Source: Chloroflexota bacterium (GTDB lineage Bacteria; Chloroflexota; Anaerolineae; Aggregatilineales; Phototrophicaceae). From it: a stretch of 64,000 bases of DNA. The translations under genes and the position numbers were made by a program. Below are positions 16,775 through 25,750 of this stretch, in pieces (position 1 is the first letter of the stretch; the number at the start of each line of letters is the position of its first letter). The stretch spans positions 1,488,001 through 1,552,000 of the forward strand of contig JAIUNI010000001.1 in assembly GCA_020161935.1 (NCBI GenBank), in the 5' to 3' direction. The notes beneath the pieces were generated by a model. It was not told the origin of the DNA. It saw only the letters and a program-made list of their open reading frames with translations, and searched no databases.

Positions 16775-17788
16775 TTAACTGAGTGCTATCGGTTGACCAC
16801 AACGCGCTGATTCGATAACTGCATCCAGAATTTTGAGAACCATTCGCGCATCCGCTGCTGTAATCATGGGTGTCCGTTTTTCACGAATAGCACTGGCAAA
16901 TTCTTCAAGTTCAGGCACCAACATCATTTGGATATGATCGCGGAATACAGGCGGTCTTATGACAGTCGGGGCCGAATAAGCCGCTACTGCTTTACTTGAT
17001 ATTTCGAGTTCGAACTGTAAGAAACTTCGCCCCCGTAATATAAGTTGTCCCTGAGTACCTCGAATCGCGATTTCATAAAAGAACCCAGCGCCAGCTTGTG
17101 TGACAAGACACTGCATGATTGCTCCCTTAGAAAAGTGAACTTGAAAAGCAGTTGTGTTGTCAGCGCCTGTATCTTGGCGATAAAAAAGGTCCGCATAGAC
17201 AGAAGTAGGGGTGTCATCCATATACCAGAGTATGAGATCAAGTAGGTGGCAGCCAACAAAGAGGAGTGGGCCGCCACCCGTTTCAGGATACGCTAACCAA
17301 TCATGATTGAGTGGCGGCATACTGATCGAACTTGTGATGGCGTAGATGTCACCTACAGCACCCGTTTGGAGCAGCTCATGAACAAATCGACCCATCAAGA
17401 AACGGAATGAATAACCTGCCATATAACACAAGCCGGTCTTTGCAACGACACCCTCAATTTCAGCAGCCTCTCGCTCATTCATAGCAGTAGGCTTTTCAGT
17501 CATAACGTGTTTACCGGCCTGTAAAGCTGTTATCGTAATGGGTTGCAAAAGATGGTGAGGTGTTGCAATGATGATTGCATCCACTTCACACTCAGCAAGC
17601 ATCGCCTCGATAGAACCATGCGTACTCACATTATCTGCTAGAGTGGCTGCATGGTTTGCAGCCATTGCGTTGGGGTCAGCACAAGCCACCAGTTGTAAAG
17701 ATGGGATACAGGCTATCGCCTCCGCTAAGGCCGTACCTTGCCCACCACACCCAACTAGACCCATCCGCAGCTTTGGCAAATTGCTCAT
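16775..17788 (-). CDS. Gfo/Idh/MocA-family oxidoreductase
   Basis: This is a 337-aa NAD(P)-dependent oxidoreductase. The N-terminal Rossmann domain starts LRMGLVGCGGQGTALAEAI and has IIATPHHLLQPITITALQAGKHVMTEKPTAMNE, with the lysine of the EKP motif. The C-terminal domain carries GGGPLLFVGCHLLDLILWYM, whose G-x-H-x-x-D pattern supplies the usual catalytic histidine. It is only distantly related to the enzyme at 8164-9324. It stands among SnoaL-like proteins and an odd alpha/beta hydrolase, so it may belong to a small-molecule pathway rather than to sugar catabolism. The substrate is unknown. Confidence 0.88.
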   Translation of the reverse strand: MSNLPKLRMGLVGCGGQGTALAEAIACIPSLQLVACADPNAMAANHAATLADNVSTHGSIEAMLAECEVDAIIIATPHHLLQPITITALQAGKHVMTEKPTAMNEREAAEIEGVVAKTGLCYMAGYSFRFLMGRFVHELLQTGAVGDIYAITSSISMPPLNHDWLAYPETGGGPLLFVGCHLLDLILWYMDDTPTSVYADLFYRQDTGADNTTAFQVHFSKGAIMQCLVTQAGAGFFYEIAIRGTQGQLILRGRSFLQFELEISSKAVAAYSAPTVIRPPVFRDHIQMMLVPELEEFASAIREKRTPMITAADARMVLKILDAVIESARCGQPIALS

Positions 17789-17822
17789 GACCGATTCACC
17801 TTACACGAAAAGTAGATTGGGT

Positions 17823-18209
17823 TTATGATTGGGCGGCTGGCACCGGCATCGCACCGATCTGTTCCAATAGTGCTGGCATATCGGCGAGTATCCAAGTTTC
17901 GACAATTTTGTTGTTTGCAATACGGTAGATAACACAACCTTCAATCCTAACCGTTTTACCACTCGCCGGGATGCCCATGAGGGAGCCTTTTTGCACACCA
18001 TGAACAATAGCCCTAATCACAACCCGGTCATCTTCGGCAATCAAATCGACTTCTTCCATCCAGTAGCCGGGGAAAGCCGCATCGAACATGGCGATATGCT
18101 GCTTCAGATGTTCATCTGCAATATATTTGTCAAGCGTTTCCGGGTTCTTGTCCTTACGAATTGCCTCAAGATATTCACGAATAAATTGCTTATTTGTTTG
18201 ACTGGACAT
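17823..18209 (-). CDS. SnoaL-like (NTF2-fold) ester-cyclase-type protein
   Basis: A 128-aa single-domain protein. The canonical SnoaL segment is clear: AIVHGVQKGSLMGIPASGKTVRIEGCVIYRIANNKIVETW then ADMPALLEQIGAMPVP. The N-terminal helix FIREYLEAIRKDKNPETLDKYIADEH and the D-A-A-F-P-G-Y segment are also family-like. The usual G-T-H is HGVQ here, so one catalytic-pocket position differs. GGAGG is suitably placed before the ATG. It is co-directional with two other SnoaL-like genes and probably arose by local duplication and divergence. Confidence 0.88.
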   Translation of the reverse strand: MSSQTNKQFIREYLEAIRKDKNPETLDKYIADEHLKQHIAMFDAAFPGYWMEEVDLIAEDDRVVIRAIVHGVQKGSLMGIPASGKTVRIEGCVIYRIANNKIVETWILADMPALLEQIGAMPVPAAQS

Positions 18210-18321
18210 TTCACAATCCTCCTTTAAATAAAGTCGACAAAACTAAGGTAGCATAGAGATCGCTTCAAAAGCGTTTCACTTGATACGGCAAATTATGAGA
18301 ATTTCTCTGCCTTCTTTATAA

Positions 18322-18699
18322 CTATGAAACGCTCACGCCAAGCTGTTGCAGTAAGTCGAGATTATCACCCATGCGAATGATGTCCGAGATTTTTTCATCG
18401 GTTATGGTGTAGAGATCCATTGCCCGCCAACTTATTTTATGGCCGGTTGCGGAAATTTTGCCGAATGAGCCAAGATGGGTACCGTGCAACTCCCGCAGGC
18501 AAGCAACTTTGTCTCCTTCCGCAATCATGTCCAATATCGTGATCGACAAATCAGGAAATGTCCGGGTGAAGCCATTAAACGCATCCCGTATATCATTTTG
18601 CCGGTGTACAGCCCAGAATTTCATTGCCGCTTCAACATCATGAGCGTTACGCGCATCAAGCCAATCGCGAACAATTGCTTTGTTGTCTTCAGCCGACAT
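18322..18699 (-). CDS. SnoaL-like (NTF2-fold) ester-cyclase-type protein
   Basis: A 125-aa protein. It has IVRDWLDARNAHDVEAAMKFWA, then GFTRTFPDLSITILDMIAEGDKVACLRELHGTHLGSFGKISATGHKISWRAMDLYTI, then DNLDLLQQLG at the C-terminus. The G-T-H-x-G-x-F core is intact, unlike in its neighbour. The segment normally containing a tryptophan after 'KI' (KIVEHW) is KISDIIRM, so the active-site wall differs. It is the nearest gene downstream of the large BTAD regulator (91 bp gap) and is in the same direction. Confidence 0.88.
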   Translation of the reverse strand: MSAEDNKAIVRDWLDARNAHDVEAAMKFWAVHRQNDIRDAFNGFTRTFPDLSITILDMIAEGDKVACLRELHGTHLGSFGKISATGHKISWRAMDLYTITDEKISDIIRMGDNLDLLQQLGVSVS

Positions 18700-18790
18700 T
18701 TTATATCCTTACATTTGAGGGTAAACCGATAGATACAATAACTATATTGAGAGGCACGCTTCAAATACGTTTCACGTTATGGCTCATTCA

Positions 18791-21700
18791 TTAGAGATAC
18801 TTTTCTTCACTAGCCTGTTGGACTGCTATACCTAACCACAGCTTGCAGTCGTCAATATTTTGCGCCTCGCTTGCTCTGACAGCTTTTATTAATGTTTCTT
18901 CGACTTGTTTAGGAAGCTGTGGTTGAGATTGGTCGAGCAACACTTGCACATGAGTTATTGCTTCAAAGATCTGATTTTCGTGTAATGCCACGGCAACCAA
19001 AGGCCAGCGTAATATCCACTGAAAACCATAAGGGGTGCTGAGATGCTGCCAAATATCAAACGCTTGCTGTTCATAGTGATGAACAGCTTGAAAATCATTC
19101 TGGTACCATGCAAGCCAAGCAAGATTGCTATAAGCAGCACCAACATAGTCATATAATGCGTGATTCGATGCGAACTGTAAACTTGTTTGGGCAAACATTT
19201 CAGCGAGTTTGTAGTCTCGTTTGTGACGTGCTACAAAAGTCAGATAAGTGAGGCAGCGTCCCTCTAAAGAAATGTCTCCACGCTCTCTTGCCAGCGTCAA
19301 CGCTTGACTAAATTCTGATTCGGCTTCGTCAAGATCAGTTCTGCCCCAAAGCAGCATCCCCCCTAATTGAAAATGTGCTGCAGGAAGCGCGGCACTATCA
19401 TTTGTTTCTCTACTCAATCGGAGGTAAGTACGCGCATGATAAAGCGCATCATCTGAAATGATGAAACGATCTCGCCGCATGATCGCTAGGCCAATCGATT
19501 GGTGTAAACGTGCCTGCTGCCTGAGTGAACCATAGTTTTGCAAAATGGGGCGAATTTGTTCAACCAGTTCTAGCGTTTCTGAAGTACGACTAAGCCAATA
19601 GAGGGTCGAAATGCGATCCAAATTCACTTCTGCCCAACACAGCCGTGTACGACTTGAATCATCGTCAGGTGAAAGTGCCGCGACAGCATTATCGTATGCT
19701 GCTAAGGCGTTAGGATGCTGGTATTGATCTCGCCACGAATTTCCGATTTTGCGGTACAGGTGGGCGCGGAAAATGGAATCTTCACTGGATGAACGCTGGA
19801 GTGATTGTTCCCAAGCATTACGAGCCTCGGTGTACTTTCCGATAAAATGCAATACATCACCTATTTGATCCAATAACTTTGCATGTTCAGGTTCGTCATC
19901 AATCAACGCTAAGGCTCGTTGAAAATAAGAAACTGCAATCTCATGAGCGAACAATAGTTGGGCGAATTGGGCAGCTCTTTGGTAATATCGAACGGCTTCT
20001 CCCGGCATTTGAGCGAGATCATAGTGTTGGGCGATTTGTCCGCTTTTGGATTCCAGATCGGAGCTATAGACTATCTCTAATGCCTGAGCAACCCGACGAT
20101 GAAGGAGCTTGCGCCGTGCCTGACTCAAATTGGTATAAGTAATATCCCGAAGTTTATCGTGTGAAAAGTCATATGAATCCTGCCCTTGTTCGCGCAGTAT
20201 TCGCCGCTGCCAGAGTTCATCCAACGTTTGTACCAGCGTTGCTTCATCTACATCACAGCTTTGCGCCAACACCTCGAATGTAAACGACCGTCCGATGATC
20301 GCTGCAACGTCTAGCACATTTCGTGTATGCGTTGTCAATTGGTTCAAGCGTCGCTCGATGACTGCTTGTATCTTGGAAGGCAGTTGCGTAGCTGTTTTCT
20401 CAACCACATTCGGTAAGACAGATTTTTCTTCCACATTCATTAATCCTGCTCGTACCGTTTCGACGACAAATAACGGATTGCCTTCTGTTTCTATAAAGAG
20501 GTGAGCAGCCTTTTCATCTGGTAGATGAGCGCCAAGCACACTGCTTGCCAGATGCGTTGTATCCTCTTTGTTTAAAGGCATGAGCGGAATTTCACTTAAG
20601 TTTCCTTCCCGACGCAGCGTATCAAGTAATTCAACCAGTGATTTGTTCTCTATAAATTCTTCTGCACGTATCGTTGCAACCACTAAGAGATTCGTATCGG
20701 TCTTGAAACGAAGAAGATAATGCAACCACTCCAATGTATCAGGTGAACTCCATTGGAGATCGTCAATCATGAGCAGTGTTGATCGTTCCGAAACGAATAC
20801 TGCCCTCGCCAATGCTTCAAACAGTCGTTGATACTGCCATCGCTGAGTGAGTGGTTCTTGGAGGTTCACACTCAGATCATTGGCGAAAAGGTCTGGTGCT
20901 ATCCGGGCAACATCCGACCGCCATATTTTATCAAGCTGTTGCAGACCTCTTTTTAATTCGTCTGAGCGTAAGAGGGTCGCGATTGGCGCGAACGCCAAAT
21001 CACCTTCAGCGGCATAACACTGCGAAATAGCAGTTATGATGCCGCGTCCTCTCGCCCAATAGATAAGTTCCTCGGCAAGCCGAGTTTTACCGACTCCAGC
21101 CTCACCCGAAATAGCAAGCAGACGTGATTGGCCCGCTACTGCAAGTTCCCATGCTGCTTGCGTCTTTTTCCACTCACGGGTTCGCCCAATCAAAGCAGTA
21201 GTAGAACCTTTATATGAGAAACTTGCTTCACGAGATGATGGTATTTCTGATGCCACTAGTTGTTCATAAGCTGCACGGAGGGCTTTTCCCGGTACTGTAC
21301 CCAGTTCGTGTTCCAGAACCGTTACACAATTATGATAAACATAGAGGGCGCTTGCTCGTTCCCCTTTAGCATCGTGCAGCAGCATTAAGCGAAGATAACC
21401 AGCCTCATTCAAGGGATCAATGTTGATGATCTGTTTCGCATACAGGATTGCTGTCCGGTAATTGTGAGACTGTTCAAGAAGCGTCACTAAGTTTTCCAAA
21501 CAATTGAGGAATAAGTCGCGGAGGTGTTGTCGTTCGGGAAGCACCCATTCATCGTAACAGTCGGGCAGCAAATCACCGTTATAGTATTTGACAGCCTGTT
21601 CAAGTGCTTGAGCAGCAGCTAGATTATCGCCTAAAGTGAGGGCATTATTCGCCGCTTCGATAGCTTCCACAAAGTCATTTACATCCAGACTCAGTTGAAT

Positions 21701-21985
21701 AGAGGGTTGCCATTCAAGAACCTGTAAATCCAAATTAATGAGTTGAGTAATTTGTGGAAAAGAGGATTGCAAACGATGCAGAAGTGTACGCAAGTTTGTG
21801 TACGCTTGGGTTTCTGATGAATCAGGCCAAATAAGAAATGCTAAACGCTGACGGGGTTGAGGTTGAATATGATACAGCGCGAGATAAGCGAGTAATCCCT
21901 GAAGTCGCTGAGAACTTATTTTTATTCTTTCGCCTTCGGAATGGAGAGCAAACCCTCCAAGTAACTGGAAACGTACCGTTATCAT
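18791..21985 (-). CDS. BTAD/AAA-ATPase/TPR transcriptional activator (SARP-like, large)
   Basis: This 1064-aa multidomain regulator begins at MITVRFQLLGGFALHSEGERI. An OmpR-like winged helix (residues 5-90, SSQRLQGLLAYLALYH...) is followed by a bacterial transcriptional activator domain (about 95-245, VNDFVEAIEAANNAL...EAGYLRLMLLHDAKGERASALYVYHNCVTVLEHELG). An AAA/STAND ATPase has Walker A ISGEAGVGKTRLAEEL (about 295) and Walker B TLLMIDDLQWSSPDT (about 407). The C-terminal 400 residues are TPR helices (AVRYYQRAAQFAQLLFAHEIAVSYFQRAL, ARNAWEQSL). An upstream start at 22084 would add 33 non-conserved residues. Such proteins activate secondary-metabolite or catabolic genes on ligand or ATP binding. 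The adjacent SnoaL/hydrolase/oxidoreductase genes are the likely targets. Confidence 0.92.
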   Translation of the reverse strand: MITVRFQLLGGFALHSEGERIKISSQRLQGLLAYLALYHIQPQPRQRLAFLIWPDSSETQAYTNLRTLLHRLQSSFPQITQLINLDLQVLEWQPSIQLSLDVNDFVEAIEAANNALTLGDNLAAAQALEQAVKYYNGDLLPDCYDEWVLPERQHLRDLFLNCLENLVTLLEQSHNYRTAILYAKQIINIDPLNEAGYLRLMLLHDAKGERASALYVYHNCVTVLEHELGTVPGKALRAAYEQLVASEIPSSREASFSYKGSTTALIGRTREWKKTQAAWELAVAGQSRLLAISGEAGVGKTRLAEELIYWARGRGIITAISQCYAAEGDLAFAPIATLLRSDELKRGLQQLDKIWRSDVARIAPDLFANDLSVNLQEPLTQRWQYQRLFEALARAVFVSERSTLLMIDDLQWSSPDTLEWLHYLLRFKTDTNLLVVATIRAEEFIENKSLVELLDTLRREGNLSEIPLMPLNKEDTTHLASSVLGAHLPDEKAAHLFIETEGNPLFVVETVRAGLMNVEEKSVLPNVVEKTATQLPSKIQAVIERRLNQLTTHTRNVLDVAAIIGRSFTFEVLAQSCDVDEATLVQTLDELWQRRILREQGQDSYDFSHDKLRDITYTNLSQARRKLLHRRVAQALEIVYSSDLESKSGQIAQHYDLAQMPGEAVRYYQRAAQFAQLLFAHEIAVSYFQRALALIDDEPEHAKLLDQIGDVLHFIGKYTEARNAWEQSLQRSSSEDSIFRAHLYRKIGNSWRDQYQHPNALAAYDNAVAALSPDDDSSRTRLCWAEVNLDRISTLYWLSRTSETLELVEQIRPILQNYGSLRQQARLHQSIGLAIMRRDRFIISDDALYHARTYLRLSRETNDSAALPAAHFQLGGMLLWGRTDLDEAESEFSQALTLARERGDISLEGRCLTYLTFVARHKRDYKLAEMFAQTSLQFASNHALYDYVGAAYSNLAWLAWYQNDFQAVHHYEQQAFDIWQHLSTPYGFQWILRWPLVAVALHENQIFEAITHVQVLLDQSQPQLPKQVEETLIKAVRASEAQNIDDCKLWLGIAVQQASEEKYL

Positions 21986-22287
21986 CTCGTTTTCTTCTAC
22001 CGAATATGTGGTCGTTTTTAGTGCCGAGACTTTGAATGATGACCTTGCTAACAGAATTGACTGTAAAAACGTGCGAGAGAACAAATATATTATTTAGACT
22101 GAGAAACAAACTGCCATTTGGAATGGTTAATTTTTACCTATAGACCATATTATCATAGCGCATATTAGCTAAAACAATGAAACTGCATTTAACATCTAAT
22201 GGACTAGAGTTCAAGTTCATGAACAACTTACATTGAGAGTGAACATATCGAAGATAGTTCGATTTAAGTTCTATTTTTGCAAAATAA

Positions 22288-22441
22288 AGTGACCCCTGAG
22301 GTTGGAAACAGTACTAAATACAGTATCATAGTCCATGAAAGGGACACCCCGACTGAATTTGAGGCACACTGGCAGGCGAAGCAACCAGAACCCGTGCTAA
22401 AATAAACACAGACACGCTCGTGTCCAACTTTTGGGGTCACT
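22288..22441 (+). mobile_element. IS3-family remnant, 154 bp, internally deleted
   Basis: The left end AGTGACCCCTGAGGTTGGA and the right end (complement AGTGACCCCAAAAGTTGGA) are imperfect inverted repeats, 16 of 19 matching, of the TGACCCC type typical of IS3-family ends. The middle retains only the last codons of the transposase. No clear target duplication is seen. Confidence 0.7.
22334..22405 (+). pseudogene. C-terminal tail of an IS3-family transposase
   Basis: The frame HERDTPTEFEAHWQAKQPEP is followed by VLK and a TAA stop. It corresponds to the usual IS3 OrfB ending, where a '(K)TPxEFxxxW' segment follows the integrase core. Everything upstream, including the DDE residues, is gone. 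Confidence 0.65.
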
Positions 22442-22466
22442 ACAATCTCTCAAGGTAGCAAAATCG

Positions 22467-23342
22467 ATGAAAAATATTGATATTCATATCCGCGATCCGT
22501 TTGTCCTTCCAATCCCAGCCGAAAACCGCTACTACCTGTATGGCACAAACGGCCCGGAAAGTTGGACTCCCTCTGCTTCGATCATTGAGTATTACACCAG
22601 CGCTGATTTACAAAACTGGGACGGCCCCTTCCCTGCCTTCCAACGACCCGAAAACTTTTGGGCGGATCGCAATTTTTGGGCTCCAGAAGTTCACGCTTAT
22701 GGTGGACGCTATTATTTGTTCGCCACTTTTAAAGCCGAAGGTGCTTGTCGTGGAACGCAAATCTTGGTCGCCGACACGCCGATAGGGCCTTTTCTACCCA
22801 TCAGTGACGGGCCAGTTACCCCGCGCAATTGGGAATGTCTTGATGGGACATTATTTATAGACATGAATGCCCAAGCATGGATTGTTTTTTGTCATGAATG
22901 GGTGCAGGTCGGCGATGGGGAAATTTGTGCCATGCCTCTAAGCAGTGATCTCAACCAAGCGACAGGCAAGCCGCAGCTATTATTTCGCGCTTCCGAAGCA
23001 CCATGGGCTTTAGAACTCAACTCGAAAGGGCGGAAGGGATATGTCACGGATGGCCCGTGGTTTCAACGTTTATCAAATGGCGACCTGCTGATGCTGTGGT
23101 CGAGCTTTGGTGAGGGCGGTTATACCGTCGGCGTAGCGAAGTCGGAAACAGGTGACATTCTCGGCCCGTGGCAGCAGCTAGAGAAGCCTTTATATGTTGG
23201 GGATGGTGGTCACTGTATGACCTTCCGTACCTTTGATGGTCAGCTTCTGTTAGCTTACCATCGCCCTAACGCCTCACCGAACGAGCGCCCATATTTCGCT
23301 CAATTACGCGAAAATGATGGATCCTTAGAAATTTTTGAGTGA
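22467..23342 (+). CDS. Glycoside hydrolase, GH43-like five-bladed propeller
   Basis: A 291-aa enzyme without a signal peptide, so probably cytoplasmic. It has the GH43-type catalytic-base motif HIRDPFVLP, then YYLYGTNGPE, ENFWADRNFWAPEVHAYGGRYYLFATF, ECLDGTLF (candidate pKa-modulating Asp) and KGYVTDGPWFQRLSNGDLLMLWSSF. GDGGHCMTFRTFDGQLLLAYHRPN near the end is typical of blade five. Related enzymes release arabinose or xylose from plant side chains. The ATG at 22467 is preferred because the alternative TTG at 22431 lies within the IS3 end. It stands 240 bp upstream of the LacI gene and in the same direction as the rhamnosidase cluster. A weak ribosome-binding site (AAGG) is present. Confidence 0.85.
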   Translation: MKNIDIHIRDPFVLPIPAENRYYLYGTNGPESWTPSASIIEYYTSADLQNWDGPFPAFQRPENFWADRNFWAPEVHAYGGRYYLFATFKAEGACRGTQILVADTPIGPFLPISDGPVTPRNWECLDGTLFIDMNAQAWIVFCHEWVQVGDGEICAMPLSSDLNQATGKPQLLFRASEAPWALELNSKGRKGYVTDGPWFQRLSNGDLLMLWSSFGEGGYTVGVAKSETGDILGPWQQLEKPLYVGDGGHCMTFRTFDGQLLLAYHRPNASPNERPYFAQLRENDGSLEIFE

Positions 23343-23533
23343 CTTGAGCAACGAACAAGTGCAGCGATAGCAACTTCTACTTAAATCCATCCCCTCATCG
23401 TGGCACTTCTACTTTCCCCTTTATAGATCTTTCAATAAAGAGTCCTCATCTACAACCAACATAAATTGACTAACTACACCTCTTAATCAGGCTGCTTGAC
23501 TTCCTGCAAAACTGGCGATATATTTTATTCACA

Positions 23534-23549
23534 CGTGTCAATTGACACG
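23534..23549. promoter_or_regulatory. Operator palindrome upstream of LacI-family gene
   Basis: CGTGTCAATTGACACG is a perfect 16-bp palindrome ending 33 bp before the start codon of the LacI-family gene. Its form (half site CGTGTCAA) suits LacI-type repressors. It is the only copy I see in the window. It could control the regulator and, by read-through, the transporter genes behind it. Confidence 0.75.
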
Positions 23550-23582
23550 AAACAATAACTAGAAAATACACTTTTAATTGTT

Positions 23583-24599
23583 ATGAAACGTCCTACACAA
23601 AAAGATGTCGCTCAAAAAGCCGGTGTTTCCCGCTCCACCGTGTCTTATGTACTCAATGATCAAACTGAGCTAAAAATCCCGATTTCCGATGAAACCCGGC
23701 AGCGGGTTATGGATGCCATCGCTGAGTTAGGCTATGAGCCGGATGCACGCGCCCAATCCCTACGCAGCGGCGACACCAATATCGTTGGCGTAATTATTCC
23801 AGTCATCCAAAACCCCTTTTTTTGGCAAATTTTGTCAGGCATTTCCGCCGGATTGCAGGAAAACGGTTACAGTCTTTATTTGTCTCATCACCCCTTAGAC
23901 TTACAGCAAGAAGCCAACACCATCCGCGCATTAACCCGTCAACCCGTGGATGGGTTTATCCTTCTCGCCGCAATCAAATATTTGTTACCCCGTCTCAGCG
24001 ATCATCTGCGTAAATCGGGGCGGCCAATTGTTGAAATTACAGCCGCTAAAGCCGAATTCGATCAAGTCGTTCATTCATACTCTAGCGGTACACGCGCACT
24101 CCTCGCCCATCTTCTGGAACTCGGCCACCGGCGAATTGGCTTTGTCTACGGCATTACGAATGAAGTGCAAGGTTTTGACCGCTTGCTTATTTATCGCGAA
24201 GTTTTGGGGCAAAAAGGACTGCAAACATACGAAGTACATTGCACTGAAAGTTTGGAGGGTGCATACCAAGCCGCGTATTCCATACTTCAAGGTAAAAATC
24301 GCCCAACCGCCCTGATTGTAATTAACGATATGTTGGCGATTGCCGTAATGCGCGCAGCCAGTGACCTCGGTCTGACAGTCCCACACGATCTCTCGGTTGC
24401 GAGCTTCGACGATATTCCCTTTTCCAATTACATGGTGCCGCGGCTAACAACCGTTTCAGGCAAATCCGAAGATAGTGGGCGCGAAGCCGTTCGGTTACTT
24501 CTCCGCCGCTTCGAAGAACCCGCCCTGCCCCAACAGTTATCAACACCGGATGTACAGCTCATCATCCGCGAGTCAACCGGACCTGTCCCTAAAGGTTAA
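23583..24599 (+). CDS. LacI-family transcriptional regulator
   Basis: A 338-aa repressor. The helix-turn-helix is TQKDVAQKAGVSRSTVSYVLND with a lengthened turn (QTELKIPISDETRQRV) before the hinge helix PDARAQSLRSGDTNIVGVIIP. The sensor domain carries NPFFWQILSGISAGLQENGYSLYL, TALIVINDMLAIAVMRAASDLG and LSVASFDDIPFSNYMVPRLTTV. It is followed 181 bp downstream by the CUT1 permeases and then the binding protein and alpha-L-rhamnosidase, so its ligand is probably a rhamnose- or arabinose-containing sugar. A single perfect palindrome upstream suggests autoregulation. Confidence 0.95.
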   Translation: MKRPTQKDVAQKAGVSRSTVSYVLNDQTELKIPISDETRQRVMDAIAELGYEPDARAQSLRSGDTNIVGVIIPVIQNPFFWQILSGISAGLQENGYSLYLSHHPLDLQQEANTIRALTRQPVDGFILLAAIKYLLPRLSDHLRKSGRPIVEITAAKAEFDQVVHSYSSGTRALLAHLLELGHRRIGFVYGITNEVQGFDRLLIYREVLGQKGLQTYEVHCTESLEGAYQAAYSILQGKNRPTALIVINDMLAIAVMRAASDLGLTVPHDLSVASFDDIPFSNYMVPRLTTVSGKSEDSGREAVRLLLRRFEEPALPQQLSTPDVQLIIRESTGPVPKG

Positions 24600-24780
24600 G
24601 TTGTACGAGCGAGCCAGCGATAAGACCGCAGAAGTTAGATTTCATTACAAACATGATTTTTGGAGCATCAAATGATAGAGAACCTTCCCCACCAAACGTT
24701 TTGTGCGTTTCGACATCAATCCATCAATCTCCACCACAGCCTTTAAGTGCTGGCAATACGCGAGTAAAGGAGGTTTCTTG

Positions 24781-25749
24781 ATGCAAATAATGTCAGGCTC
24801 CATTCGATTTTTCCGGCGCAATGCCGTCGCCTATATGTTTCTTACACCGTGGCTCATCGGTTTCTTCGCGCTGACTCTATACCCACTCGCCTATTCACTC
24901 GGCTTGAGCTTCACAAACTACGACTTCACCAAGCCCGATTCAACACAATGGATAGGGCTTGATAATTACATAAAAATGTTCGGTTCGTTATTTGGAGTAT
25001 CGGAGTTCACCTCGACTACAGGTGAACTCATGCGCGTAGACCCGTACTACTTAAAATCCCTCTCCGTAACCCTAATCTACGTATTTGTATCCGTCCCCCT
25101 CAAGCTCATCTTTGCGCTCGCTGTGGCCGTACTGATGAATCAAAAGCTGCGTGGAATTTCCTTTTACCGCGTCGTGTACTACATCCCTACTCTCCTCGGC
25201 GGCTCGGTAGCAATCGCCGTACTGTGGAGAAAACTTTTCGAGAAAGATGGTCTGGTAAACGGTGTCCTATCCGCATTTGGCTTTACCGACCTACCAAGTT
25301 GGATAACCAACCCGAACTTCGCCCTCGCTACATTGATTCTCCTAACGGTTTGGCAGTTCGGCTCCTCAATGATTATCTTCCTCGCGGGTCTAAAACAAAT
25401 CCCGCAGGAGTATTACGATGCAGCGAGTGTGGACGGCGCGACCAAAGTACGCCAATTCTTCTCAATAACCATCCCCCTACTCTCGCCTGTCATTCTGTTC
25501 ACCCTCGTCATACAAATCATTTCCGCGTTTCAGGTGTTCACGCAGGCCTACATCATTGGCGGCGGTAAAGGAGGCGTACTCAATTCCACCTTGTTCTACA
25601 CCCTACACCTCTACATTCAGGGCTGGCAATATCATCAGATGGGCTACGCATCAGGGATGGCATGGGTACTGCTGCTCATCATCGGCGTATTTACGGCAAT
25701 CGTGTTTAGATCGTCAGACTGGTGGGTGTCGTATGGGGTCGGTGAATAA
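24781..25749 (+). CDS. Sugar ABC transporter permease, MalF/UgpA type (CUT1)
   Basis: This 322-aa membrane permease has six predicted helices (first at AYMFLTPWLIGFFALTLYPLAYSLGLSF). The cytoplasmic EAA-loop, normally EAAxxDGA, reads EYYDAASVDGATKVRQFFSITIPLLSPVI near 210-240 and contacts the ATPase. A near-perfect AAAGGAGG before the ATG at 24781 decides the start over an upstream in-frame codon at 24703. It is followed after one base by the MalG-like subunit. No ATPase gene is present in the cluster. Confidence 0.94.
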   Translation: MQIMSGSIRFFRRNAVAYMFLTPWLIGFFALTLYPLAYSLGLSFTNYDFTKPDSTQWIGLDNYIKMFGSLFGVSEFTSTTGELMRVDPYYLKSLSVTLIYVFVSVPLKLIFALAVAVLMNQKLRGISFYRVVYYIPTLLGGSVAIAVLWRKLFEKDGLVNGVLSAFGFTDLPSWITNPNFALATLILLTVWQFGSSMIIFLAGLKQIPQEYYDAASVDGATKVRQFFSITIPLLSPVILFTLVIQIISAFQVFTQAYIIGGGKGGVLNSTLFYTLHLYIQGWQYHQMGYASGMAWVLLLIIGVFTAIVFRSSDWWVSYGVGE

Positions 25750-25750
25750 C

